From assembly GCA_023717585.1 (NCBI GenBank), contig JAMQPJ010000499.1, forward strand, positions 1 through 10,872: a stretch of 10,872 bases of DNA, read 5' to 3'. The notes beneath the pieces were generated by a model. It was not told the DNA's origin. It saw nothing but the letters and a program-made list of their open reading frames with translations, and did not search any database. Below are positions 1 to 6,606 of the stretch, one piece after another. The position numbers were made by a program, and so were the translations under genes. This DNA comes from Thermoanaerobaculia bacterium. Lineage in GTDB: Bacteria; Acidobacteriota; Thermoanaerobaculia; UBA5066. Within the stretch, counting starts at the first letter, position 1. Every line of letters begins with the position of its first letter.

Positions 1-60
1 GAGGGCGCCGGCGCCGGCGAGGAAATGGAGCGTCAGGGTGAGGAAATCGCGTCGTCTCAT
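1..60 (-). CDS. N-terminus of a Tat-exported protein (cut by window edge)
   Basis: Only the first 20 codons are present. They start MRRRDFLTLTL and run into a small-residue, Gly/Ala-rich stretch. The twin arginine followed by D-F-L matches the Tat signal consensus, so the mature protein is probably folded, perhaps cofactor-bound, and exported. An ATG at 69 is also in frame, but the purine-rich GGGAGG lies only 2 nt before it; the spacing to the ATG at 60 (about 11 nt) and the Tat motif at the very N-terminus favour 60. The start lies 41 nt after the decarboxylase stop on the same strand, so it may be the next gene of the same operon. The mature function cannot be judged. Confidence 0.6.
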   Translation of the reverse strand, partial: MRRRDFLTLTLHFLAGAGAL

Positions 61-101
61 GGAGGTCATGGCCTCCCTAGGAAATGCGTTTTGCGGCCGG
101 A

Positions 102-1550
102 TTATTCCTTCGGGGCGGCATGGGCGATTTCCTGCGCGGCCCCGCGGAGGTCCTCGAGGGCCATGTGGACGCGATCGGCGTGGGTCCGAAAGCTCAGGAT
201 GCACATGCGGATTGCGAAGTCCTCCCCGAGGAGCGTGCCCGTCAGGAACACCCGCTGCCTGGCGTTCACGCGGTCCAGGAGGTCCCGGTTCAGGCGATTC
301 GTTTCCGCGCGCGACGCGCCCGGAACCGTGAGGCGGAAGGCGAAGAGGGAGAGCTCCGGCTCGGCCACGATCGTCATGCCGGGGATCTCCCGTACGGCCT
401 CGACCGCCTCCCGGGCGAGGTCGAGCTTCTCGTCGAGCGACGCGCGGAAAGCCGCGAGGCCGCACAGCTTGACGGCCAGCCACACGGCGAGTCCCCGGAA
501 GTTGCGCGAGAGCTCCGGCGAGATCTCGCAGAAGTCCACGCAGTCCGGGTCGTCCTGCATGCCGGGCATGTAGTGCGCCCTGACGCTGTGCGACCGGCGA
601 AGCGCCGCGGGGTCCTTCACGAGGAGACTGCCCGTGCCGTACGGCATGAACAGGCCCTTGTGCGGGTCGAGAACGATCGAGTCGGCGCGTTGGAGGCCGC
701 TCATGGCCGCGCGGCCGCGAGAGGTCAGCGCGAAGAACCCGCCGTAGGCCGCGTCCGTGTGCAACCAGAGATTCTCCCGCCCGGCGAAATCGGCGAGAGC
801 GTCGAGGTCGTCGACGGCGCCGGTGTTCACCGTGCCCGCGCTCGCGGCGACGAGGAACGGCGTGAAGCCCTCCGCGCGATCCGCCGCGACGCGGTTCGCG
901 AGGGCGTCGAGGCGCATGCGGAACGCCGCGTCGGACGGAATCTCGCGCACGTTCGCGTCCGGGAAGCCCGCGAGGAGGGCCGCCTTGCGGATGCAGTGGT
1001 GGCCCTGGTCGGACACGTAGAGCGTGCCCTTGAGGAAGTTCTCGGGCAGCTTCTCGTGCCGGGCGGCGACGACGGCGGAGAAGTTCGCGAGAGATCCTCC
1101 CGACGTCAGGAATCCGCCGGCGCTCTCCGGGTAGCCCACGGCGCGCGCGAGCCAGCGGATCACGTTCGTCTCGAGCTGAACGAGCGCCGGCGCCGGCGCG
1201 AACACGCCTACGTACCGGTTCACGGCCGACGAAATGAGGTCCGCGACGGCGGCGTACGGCTGGCCGCCTCCGGGGACGTACGCGAGGAATCCCGGCCCGG
1301 CGTTGTTGAAGCTCGCGGGGATCGCTTTCTCGAACAGCAGGTCGAGAAGCGGTCCCGCGGGCGTGGGGTCTTCAGGGGCTTCCCGTTCGATCAGCGAACG
1401 CGCGAGCGCGCCGGCTCCCTCGGCCCCGGCGGTTCCGTCCGCGGGCTGGGAAGAAAGAGAGCCGATGTGAAGGGCGACGCGCCGGACGGCGTCGTCGAGG
1501 AGGCGGCGCAGCTCCTCGTCCGAGGGCTCGAGAGGGAAGGCCCGTGTCAT
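102..1550 (-). CDS. Group II PLP-dependent decarboxylase (aromatic amino acid / tyrosine / glutamate decarboxylase family)
   Basis: This 482-aa protein has the fold-type I architecture of amino acid decarboxylases. Visible landmarks are a Gly-rich phosphate-binding segment TSGGSLAN at about 149-156, His184/His185 in the region that stacks on the PLP ring, Asp266 in HTDAAYGG (pairs with the pyridine nitrogen), and the Schiff-base lysine Lys298 in LDPHKGL. Length is normal for the family. Members decarboxylate L-aromatic amino acids, glutamate, 2,4-diaminobutyrate or related substrates; the sequence alone does not decide which. The ATG lies 4 nt after the glmM stop, so the two are very likely co-transcribed and possibly translationally coupled, although no metabolic link is obvious. 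The protein should be cytosolic because no signal peptide is seen. Confidence 0.9.
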   Translation of the reverse strand: MTRAFPLEPSDEELRRLLDDAVRRVALHIGSLSSQPADGTAGAEGAGALARSLIEREAPEDPTPAGPLLDLLFEKAIPASFNNAGPGFLAYVPGGGQPYAAVADLISSAVNRYVGVFAPAPALVQLETNVIRWLARAVGYPESAGGFLTSGGSLANFSAVVAARHEKLPENFLKGTLYVSDQGHHCIRKAALLAGFPDANVREIPSDAAFRMRLDALANRVAADRAEGFTPFLVAASAGTVNTGAVDDLDALADFAGRENLWLHTDAAYGGFFALTSRGRAAMSGLQRADSIVLDPHKGLFMPYGTGSLLVKDPAALRRSHSVRAHYMPGMQDDPDCVDFCEISPELSRNFRGLAVWLAVKLCGLAAFRASLDEKLDLAREAVEAVREIPGMTIVAEPELSLFAFRLTVPGASRAETNRLNRDLLDRVNARQRVFLTGTLLGEDFAIRMCILSFRTHADRVHMALEDLRGAAQEIAHAAPKE

Positions 1551-1554
1551 CGCG

Positions 1555-2868
1555 TCAGGCGCCGAGGCGCGCCCGGATCTGGGCGGCGAGATCGGAGGCG
1601 ACGGCGTCGACGAGCGCCGCGTCCGCGCCCTCGACCATGACGCGCGCGAGAGCCTCGGTGCCCGAGTACCGCAGGAGGATCCGCCCGTGGCCCGACATCC
1701 GCTCCTCGGCCGCGCGCCGCGCGCCGGCGAAGCCGGGGATCTCGTCGAAGGGGACTCGCTTTCGTACCCTCACGTTCATGAGGACCTGCGGTGTGTGGAC
1801 GAAACGGGGCTGCGCCGAGAGCGCCTTCCCCGAGGCGGCGAGCAGCGCCGCGAGGTGGAGTCCCGTCAACGTGCCGTCGCCCGTCGTCGTGAGATCGGCG
1901 CGGACGAGGTGTCCGGACTGCTCGCCGCCGAGGAGGGTGCCTGTCTTCTCCATCTCCTCGACGACGTAGCGGTCGCCGACGGCCGCGCGGATGAGGCGGA
2001 CCCCCCGGTCCTTCAGGGCCTTCTCGAGCCCCCAGTTCGACATCACCGTGCCCACGACGGCCTCGGGCTTCCTGCCCTCCCGCTCGAGCTCGAGCGTCCA
2101 GAGGTAGAGAACGTCGTCGCCGTCGAGAAGCGTCCCCTTGTCGTCGGCCACGATGATCCGGTCCGCGTCGCCGTCGAGTGCGATCCCGAGCGCGGCCGCC
2201 GTCTCGACCACGGCGCGCGCCATTCCCTCGGGATGCAGGGCGCCGCAGCCCTCGTTGATGTTCCGCCCGTCGGGCGAGACGTTCCGCGCGACGACGTCGG
2301 CGCCCGCGGCGCGAAACGCGGCCGGCGCGACCTCGAAGGCCGCGCCGTGCGCGGCGTCCACGACGACGCGCAGGCCGTCGAGCCTCTGGGGAAGGCTGCC
2401 CGCGAGGTGCGTCACGTACGCGTGCCCGAGATCGGGCTCGACGGCGGCGGGGGACATCGGCGCGGGTTTCGCCTCCTCGATGTGGCGCTCGATCTCGAGC
2501 TCGACTTCGTCGGGGAGTTTCCGTCCGTCCGCCGAGAAGATCTTGACTCCGTTGTCGGTCCAGGGGTTGTGGGAGGCCGACACGACGACGCCCGCGTCGG
2601 CGCCGAGCTCGCGCGTCAGCCAGGCGACGGCCGGCGTCGGGACGACGCCCGCGAAACGCACCGCGCCACCCTGCGCGACGATCCCTCCGGCCAGCGCGGC
2701 GACGATGCTCCCGGAGGATTCCCGCGTGTCGCACCCCACGAGGACCGAGACGCCCTGCCGGCCGAGAGACGTCGCGAGCGCGGCTCCGACCTTCGAGACC
2801 GTCGCCGCATCGAGCGGCGGAACTCCGGCCTCCCCGCGGATGCCGTCGGTGCCGAAGAGTGCTCGCAT
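1555..2868 (-). CDS. glmM: Phosphoglucosamine mutase GlmM
   Basis: GlmM interconverts glucosamine-6-phosphate and glucosamine-1-phosphate on the way to UDP-GlcNAc for peptidoglycan and lipopolysaccharide. The 437-aa product begins MRALFGTDGIRG, the family's characteristic N-terminus. The active-site serine is Ser99 in SASHNP, which carries the phosphate. The metal loop DGDADR spans 232-237 with Asp232, Asp234 and Asp236. The sugar-binding GGEQSGH is at 314-320 and the phosphate-binding RYSGTE at 400-405. All key residues are intact. The frame stays open upstream to 3009, but that extension is low-complexity Pro/Arg/Ser lying antisense inside folP, so the ATG at 2868 is chosen. The gene starts 13 nt after the folP stop; folP-glmM adjacency is common in bacteria. 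Confidence 0.96.
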   Translation of the reverse strand: MRALFGTDGIRGEAGVPPLDAATVSKVGAALATSLGRQGVSVLVGCDTRESSGSIVAALAGGIVAQGGAVRFAGVVPTPAVAWLTRELGADAGVVVSASHNPWTDNGVKIFSADGRKLPDEVELEIERHIEEAKPAPMSPAAVEPDLGHAYVTHLAGSLPQRLDGLRVVVDAAHGAAFEVAPAAFRAAGADVVARNVSPDGRNINEGCGALHPEGMARAVVETAAALGIALDGDADRIIVADDKGTLLDGDDVLYLWTLELEREGRKPEAVVGTVMSNWGLEKALKDRGVRLIRAAVGDRYVVEEMEKTGTLLGGEQSGHLVRADLTTTGDGTLTGLHLAALLAASGKALSAQPRFVHTPQVLMNVRVRKRVPFDEIPGFAGARRAAEERMSGHGRILLRYSGTEALARVMVEGADAALVDAVASDLAAQIRARLGA

Positions 2869-2881
2869 TTGGCGCTCGATG

Positions 2882-3775
2882 TTACGTGACGCGGCGCGAG
2901 GCCTCGTCTTCCGCTCTCGAAAGGACCGCGAGGAACCGGATGGTCTCGGCGACGTCGTGGACGCGCACGAGAATGGCGCGTGTCCGGGCGGCGGCGGCGC
3001 AGGCGGCAACGGCCGCCAGGGACTCCGGCAGACGGCCGTTCACGGGAGCGGCGGAGACCGCTCCGAGGAACGCCTTCCGCGACGCACCCACGACGAGCGG
3101 CACGCCGGGCGGCGCGAGGCGGTCGAGCGCGCCGAGAAGGGCGAAGTTCTGCTCGGGCGTCTTGCCGAATCCGAGGCCGGGGTCGAGGAAGATCTTGCTT
3201 TCGGAAATCCCGGAGGAGATCGCGCGGGCGCGCGCCCTCTCCAGGTCTGCCGTCACATCTTGTGTCACGTCCTGGAAAGAAGATTCTTCGAAGGTGGTCG
3301 AGGGCGTGCCGCGGCAATGGTTGAGCACGATTGCGGCGCCGCGCCGTGCGACGAGTTCGAGGAGATCAGCCGGAACGTCGAGGCCCGTGACGACGTTCAC
3401 GATGTCCGCGCCGGCGTCGAGGGCGGCGCGCGCCACCTCGGCGCGCCGCGTGTCGACCGAAATCGGGATGGACGGACGCAGCGCGCGAAGACGCGAGACG
3501 ACGGGCAGCACTCTGCCCAATTCACTTTCTAAGAGAATCTCCGTTGCCCCCGATCCGTATGCAGCCCCCTTTGGACGTGTGCTCTCTCCTCCGATGTCGA
3601 TGACCGCCGCGCCGAGGTCCGCGTACCGCGCGCCTTCTTCCGCCGCAACCTCCGCGTCCGCGAAGCGCCCGCCGTCGCTGAAGGAGTCGGGCGTGACGTT
3701 CAGGATCGCCATGACGCCCGGAAGCCTGCCGAAGCTCAGGCTTCGGGCCTGAGGCGAAGAAAGCGTGTCGCGCAC
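2882..3775 (-). CDS. folP: Dihydropteroate synthase FolP
   Basis: DHPS condenses p-aminobenzoate with 6-hydroxymethyl-dihydropterin diphosphate in folate synthesis and is the sulfonamide target. Counting from the GTG at 3775 (297 aa), the diagnostic blocks are MAILNVTPDSFSDGG at 22-36, IGGESTRP at 61-68, SVDTRR with Asp108, Asn127, LDPGLGFGKT with Asp198, GASRKAFLG with Lys234, and RVHDV with Arg271 and His273. All pterin and pABA ligands are present. The usual Asp after Asn127 is Val (NVV instead of NDV), a mild oddity. The frame is open far upstream but there runs antisense to panE. The GTG at 3775 is preferred because family members need a first strand before the NVTPDSF block and because a -10-like CATAAT ends 6 nt before it. 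The alternative is the ATG at 3712. Confidence 0.93.
   Translation of the reverse strand: MRDTLSSPQARSLSFGRLPGVMAILNVTPDSFSDGGRFADAEVAAEEGARYADLGAAVIDIGGESTRPKGAAYGSGATEILLESELGRVLPVVSRLRALRPSIPISVDTRRAEVARAALDAGADIVNVVTGLDVPADLLELVARRGAAIVLNHCRGTPSTTFEESSFQDVTQDVTADLERARARAISSGISESKIFLDPGLGFGKTPEQNFALLGALDRLAPPGVPLVVGASRKAFLGAVSAAPVNGRLPESLAAVAACAAAARTRAILVRVHDVAETIRFLAVLSRAEDEASRRVT
3735..3753 (-). promoter_or_regulatory. Stem-loop just inside the folP start region
   Basis: CTCAGGC and GCCTGAG form a perfect 7-bp stem around a TTCGG/CCGAA loop, 22 nt after the proposed GTG start of folP. An overlapping second inverted repeat (GAAGCCTG at 3721-3728 with CAGGCTTC at 3737-3744) would compete with it. 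The structures lie inside the coding sequence if GTG 3775 is the start, or in the 5' leader if ATG 3712 is used. A regulatory role is inference only. Confidence 0.35.
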
Positions 3776-3781
3776 GACGGG

Positions 3782-3787
3782 ATTATG
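3782..3787 (-). promoter_or_regulatory. Putative -10 element of a leaderless folP promoter
   Basis: Read on the minus strand this is CATAAT, 5 of 6 matches to TATAAT, followed by exactly 6 nt and the GTG proposed as folP start. That spacing is the hallmark of leaderless transcripts. No convincing -35 hexamer is seen 17 nt upstream, and no Shine-Dalgarno precedes the GTG. Confidence 0.4.
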
Positions 3788-3802
3788 TCCGGCGCCAGGG
3801 AA

Positions 3803-3808
3803 TACACT
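3803..3808 (+). promoter_or_regulatory. Putative -10 element of a leaderless panE promoter
   Basis: TACACT (4 of 6 matches, with the key T, A and final T) is followed by exactly 6 nt and the GTG that begins the Rossmann strand of PanE. No clear -35 hexamer or Shine-Dalgarno is seen. The -35 region of this promoter would overlap the -10 of the divergent folP promoter and vice versa. Confidence 0.35.
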
Positions 3809-3814
3809 GCGTCC

Positions 3815-4732
3815 GTGCGGATTGCCATCCTGGGAGCGGGCGGGGTCGGGGGCTACTACGGCGGCACTCTCGCCCGTGCCGGTCACACCGTCGCCCTGCT
3901 GGCGAGGGGTCCCCATCTGGACGCGCTGAGGGCTCGCGGACTCGAGGTCAGGACCCCGGAGGAGAGCTTCACCGTCGCGGTTCAGGCGACCGACGACCCC
4001 AAAACGTTCGGCGTATGCGACGTCGCGATCGTGGCCGTGAAGACCTATTCGCTCGAGGAGGTCGCGCCGGCTGCCCGGCTTCTCGCCGCTTCGGGCGCCG
4101 CGATCCTGCCGCTCCTGAACGGCGTGGAGGCGATGGATCGGCTCGTCGAGCGCGGTGTGCCCGAAAGTCTGGTCCTCGGCGGCCTGACGCAAGTCAGCGT
4201 CCTCAAGGTCGGGCCCGGAGTCGTCGAGCGGAAGAGCCCCTTCCAGAAAGTGGCCGTCGGCGAGCGAACGGGCAAAACCTCCGAGCGGGTCCGTCGGATC
4301 GTGGAGGCTTTTCAGGGGGCCGGAGCCGAGGCGCGTGTCTCCGAGGACATTCTGGGCGACCTCTGGCGGAAGTTCGCGTTCATCGCCTCCATGGCGGCGG
4401 CCTGTGGTCTGGCGCGCACGCCGATAGGGCCAGTGCGCGACGCCCCCTGCGGAAAGCTGCTCCTCGCGCGCGCGGTGCGCGAGGTTCTCGCCGTGGCGCG
4501 CGCCCGCGGCCTGTCGATGGCCGAAGACGAAGAGGCGAAAATCCTCGCCTTCATCGGTTCCCTCGGCGGAGGCATGAAGCCGAGCTTTCTCCTCGACCTC
4601 GAGGCCGGGGGTCCGAACGAGCTGGACGATCTCAGCGGCGCCGTCTCGCGGCTCGGGCGCGAGGCCGGTGTGGAGACGCCCGTGCACGACACCGCCACGG
4701 CGGCGCTTTCGGCTGCCGTGAAGGGCCGGTAA
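3815..4732 (+). CDS. panE: 2-dehydropantoate 2-reductase (ketopantoate reductase)
   Basis: PanE uses NADPH to reduce ketopantoate to pantoate for pantothenate and CoA synthesis. From the GTG at 3815 the protein has 305 aa, typical for the family. The Rossmann glycine motif is at the very N-terminus (Gly7, Gly9 and Gly12 in ILGAGGVGGYYGG), followed by VAVKTYSLEE at about 74-82, the conserved LNGVE with Asn102, the catalytic lysine Lys186 in WRKF, and the C-terminal substrate region KPSFLLDLEAG (Ser257) and NELDDLSGAV (Glu269). An in-frame ATG at 3785 would add MSGAREYTAS, which is not family-like and would place the putative promoter inside the gene. This is the only rightward gene in the window. 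It converges on the FAH-family gene with a 15-nt gap and no evident terminator. Confidence 0.92.
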   Translation: MRIAILGAGGVGGYYGGTLARAGHTVALLARGPHLDALRARGLEVRTPEESFTVAVQATDDPKTFGVCDVAIVAVKTYSLEEVAPAARLLAASGAAILPLLNGVEAMDRLVERGVPESLVLGGLTQVSVLKVGPGVVERKSPFQKVAVGERTGKTSERVRRIVEAFQGAGAEARVSEDILGDLWRKFAFIASMAAACGLARTPIGPVRDAPCGKLLLARAVREVLAVARARGLSMAEDEEAKILAFIGSLGGGMKPSFLLDLEAGGPNELDDLSGAVSRLGREAGVETPVHDTATAALSAAVKGR

Positions 4733-4747
4733 GTCGCGCCTCTTGGA

Positions 4748-5662
4748 TCAGACCGCCTGGATCGGGTTTCTGAGAACGCCGATGCCTTCGATCTCCGACT
4801 CGAGCACGTCCCCGGGCCTGAGGTATTCCGGCGGCTTGCGGGCGTGCCCGATTCCCGGCGGCGTGCCCGTCGCGAGGATGTCCCCGGGCTCGAGCGTCAG
4901 GCCGAGCGAAAGCTCGGCGAGGAGGCGCGGAACCTTGAAGTACATCTGGCTCGTGTTCCCGTCCTGCTTCACGACGCCGTTGACGCGCGAGACGAGGCGG
5001 CGGGAAGACCAGTCGAAGCCGTCCGCCGTGACGATCCAGGGACCCATCGGCGCGTGCCCGTCCAGGCTCTTGCCCTTCCACCACTGGCCGCCGTGTTTTT
5101 TCTGCTGGATGTCGCGGGCGGTCGTGTCGTTGAGGGCGCAGAATCCGAAGACGTGGTCCATCGCCTCTTCCTCGGAGAGGTTCTTCCCGCGCCGGCCGAC
5201 GATCACCGCGAGCTCGACTTCCCAGTCGATCGCCGTCGACACGCGCGGGTCGTACGGAATCGGGTCGTACGGGCCGTTCACGGCGTTCGTCCCCTTCGTG
5301 AAGAAGACCGGGTGCTCGGGAAGCGTCTGGCCGGAATCCCGGAGAGACTTGCCTTCTTCGAAGTGCTCGACGTAGTTCCAGCCGACGCAATGGACGTTCC
5401 GGCGCGGGACCGGGATCGGCGCCGCGAGGCGCACGTCCTCGACACGCGGTCCACCGGGCGCGGAGTTACCGACGAGCGGCTGGACCTCGACGAGGGCTCT
5501 CTTCCCGGCTGCGATCAAGGACAGCATGTCGGCTGGATCGAACGAGAGAGAAACGCTCTGGCGGCGCGCCTCGGCCCCGAGGTCGACGACGCGGCCATCG
5601 GGAGAAAGGGCGCCGACGCGGATCGGCGCGCCGGGAGAGGGAACGAAGCTGAAAAGTCGCAT
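4748..5662 (-). CDS. Fumarylacetoacetate hydrolase (FAH) family protein
   Basis: The 304-aa protein belongs to the FAH superfamily of metal-dependent enzymes that cleave or decarboxylate C-C bonds in acylpyruvates and related 2-oxo acids. The N-terminal lid (1-80) is followed by the catalytic domain: NVHCVGWNYVEH at 89-100, FFTKG at 120-124, the metal ligands Glu148 and Glu150 in DWEVEL, Asp179 in NDTTARD, Lys198 in KGKSLDG, and GTPPGIG at 266-272. All catalytic positions are intact. The exact substrate (acylpyruvate, fumarylpyruvate, 2-hydroxyhepta-diene-dioate or other) cannot be told. The start at ATG 5662 gives the usual MRLFSF beginning; the longer open frame upstream reads antisense through DUF1801 and an attC site. 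It lies 17 nt after the DUF1801 stop, so read-through from that gene is likely. Confidence 0.92.
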   Translation of the reverse strand: MRLFSFVPSPGAPIRVGALSPDGRVVDLGAEARRQSVSLSFDPADMLSLIAAGKRALVEVQPLVGNSAPGGPRVEDVRLAAPIPVPRRNVHCVGWNYVEHFEEGKSLRDSGQTLPEHPVFFTKGTNAVNGPYDPIPYDPRVSTAIDWEVELAVIVGRRGKNLSEEEAMDHVFGFCALNDTTARDIQQKKHGGQWWKGKSLDGHAPMGPWIVTADGFDWSSRRLVSRVNGVVKQDGNTSQMYFKVPRLLAELSLGLTLEPGDILATGTPPGIGHARKPPEYLRPGDVLESEIEGIGVLRNPIQAV

Positions 5663-5679
5663 CGCGGCCCGCGCTTCGC

Positions 5680-6075
5680 TCACGCGCCCTTTCGCTTCGT
5701 CCCCTTTGCGGGGGCTTTCGCCAGGTTCTGCTTCACGCGAAGCTTCACGATTCTCCCGATCAAGCCGTAGGGGATCGGTTGATCGAGCGGAAATCGCAGG
5801 TTGCCTTTCTCTCCGGCATAGCGCGAGAGAACTTTCTTCAATTCTGCATCGCCCCTCACCGGCGGATAGAACCCGATGTGATTCTTGAAGGCGGCGAAAT
5901 ACACCAAAGCGCCGCGTAGGGTGAACGTCGGGATCTGATAGCTGATGGTCTCCTGCGCGCTGGGCGCCGCCTTGCCGATCGTCAACCGCACCCGTTCGAG
6001 AATCGCCTGCACCTCGGGAGAAAACCCTGCGATGTATTCGTCGATGCTCTCTGGTGCTTTGCGGCCAGTTGCCAT
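5680..6075 (-). CDS. DUF1801 / YdhG-like domain protein
   Basis: The 131-aa protein shows the hallmark block SYQIPTFTLRG followed by LVYFAAFKNHIGFYP, seen in the DUF1801 family (YdhG-like, related to the frataxin-fold iron chaperone Fra and YdeI). It ends in a Lys/Arg-rich tail. Start choice is firm: ATG 6075 is preceded by AGGAGA 7 nt upstream, and the open frame beyond it is translated attC sequence. It is the last small gene at the promoter-distal end of the cassette array: attC 6112-6167 lies just before it, but no attC follows before the FAH gene. Its base composition looks more like the cassettes than the high-GC flanks, so it may be a former cassette that lost its attC. Biochemical function is unknown. 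Confidence 0.85.
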   Translation of the reverse strand: MATGRKAPESIDEYIAGFSPEVQAILERVRLTIGKAAPSAQETISYQIPTFTLRGALVYFAAFKNHIGFYPPVRGDAELKKVLSRYAGEKGNLRFPLDQPIPYGLIGRIVKLRVKQNLAKAPAKGTKRKGA

Positions 6076-6111
6076 GAACTCTCCTGCGCGGCTTCCGAAA
6101 AGCTGACCGCC

Positions 6112-6167
6112 ATCCAACGATATCAAGCTCGGCGGGCGAGCGAGTCCGCTGGAGCGCGTTGTCAGAC
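6112..6167 (-). repeat. attC site 1 (56 bp, short type)
   Basis: Minus-strand reading: R'' box GTCTGAC, left inner arm CTCCAGCGGAC, a short centre, right inner arm with GCCGAGCTTGATATC, and R' box GTTGGAT. The inner arms AGCGGAC and GCCGAGCT pair imperfectly. The left arm closely matches the degenerate consensus used to amplify environmental cassettes. This is the most diverged and shortest site (the right arm has AGCTCGGCGGG on the plus strand instead of AGCTCAGCGGC). It closes the 115-aa cassette. Confidence 0.8.
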
Positions 6168-6195
6168 GGCAGTCGGGACACCTTCGCGTCGCACG

Positions 6196-6543
6196 CTACA
6201 TGCCCTCGCGATCCGTTTCGAGTGGGTAGAACGTGCCGTGTAAGGAGAAGAACATCGCCGCGTTGAATCGATCCCCGGGCGAGGGCGTCAGATCGCGGCG
6301 CCATGCAGACCACACTCTGATCGCTTCGCGCGCTTGCTCCACACTCAGTACTTCGGAGAGAGAGGGATCGAGGGGACAGCCAGGACCGCCCCCTTCGCCT
6401 CGTGGACAGACCCGCGCCGGACTGTCTTGCCTCGCACGGGCACCATTCTGCGCGTAGATGACCAGTGGATGAGAACGGTCACTGTCTTCAAACACATCCA
6501 GACGCTGGATCAACTCGAAGAGCGTGCCCGTGTTCTTCAACAT
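6196..6543 (-). CDS. Hypothetical cassette protein, 115 aa
   Basis: The reading frame fills the space between two attC sites. The ATG at 6543 is only 5 nt after the R' box of attC site 2, and the stop is 28 nt before attC site 1. The protein begins MLKNTGTLFELIQRLDVFED, has a middle with two cysteines in a Pro/Gly-rich stretch (VCPRGEGGGPGCPLDPSL, about 66-83), then an amphipathic helix-like segment EQAREAIRVWSAWRRDL and a C-terminal FNAAMFFSLHGTFYPL. I do not recognise a family. No signal peptide or membrane segment is visible. No Shine-Dalgarno precedes the ATG, so translation may depend on coupling or the start may be elsewhere. The longer open frame to 6669 only adds translated attC and antisense sequence. 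Confidence 0.55.
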   Translation of the reverse strand: MLKNTGTLFELIQRLDVFEDSDRSHPLVIYAQNGARARQDSPARVCPRGEGGGPGCPLDPSLSEVLSVEQAREAIRVWSAWRRDLTPSPGDRFNAAMFFSLHGTFYPLETDREGM

Positions 6544-6548
6544 GTGCT

Positions 6549-6606
6549 GTCTGACGATATCAAGCTCAGCGGCGAGCGTAACGAGTCCGCTGCGACGCGG
6601 TCTTAC
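6549..6606 (-). repeat. attC site 2 (58 bp, short type)
   Basis: Minus-strand reading: degenerate R'' box GTAAGAC, left inner arm GCAGCGGACTCG, short centre, right inner arm GCCGCTGAGCTTGATATC, R' box GTCAGAC. AGCGG and CCGCT pair. The R'' box deviates from RYYYAAC, apparently because the stop codon TAA of the preceding 198-aa gene falls inside it. Confidence 0.82.

Noticed and set aside
84..1640. 518-aa plus-strand open frame
   Set aside because: It is antisense to the decarboxylase, is dominated by Arg/Glu/Gly/Ala repeats typical of GC-rich shadow frames, and has no recognisable domain.
1547..3532. Other long frames over glmM and folP on both strands
   Set aside because: They overlap genes with intact catalytic motifs and show Arg/Pro/Ala-rich composition without domains.
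3776..4687. Upstream 304-codon extension of the folP frame
   Set aside because: It reads antisense through panE; DHPS is normally about 280 aa and its motifs begin after 3775.
5663..6313. Upstream extension of the FAH-family frame
   Set aside because: It runs through DUF1801 in another frame and through attC 1. The MRLFSF start at 5662 gives a full-length family member.
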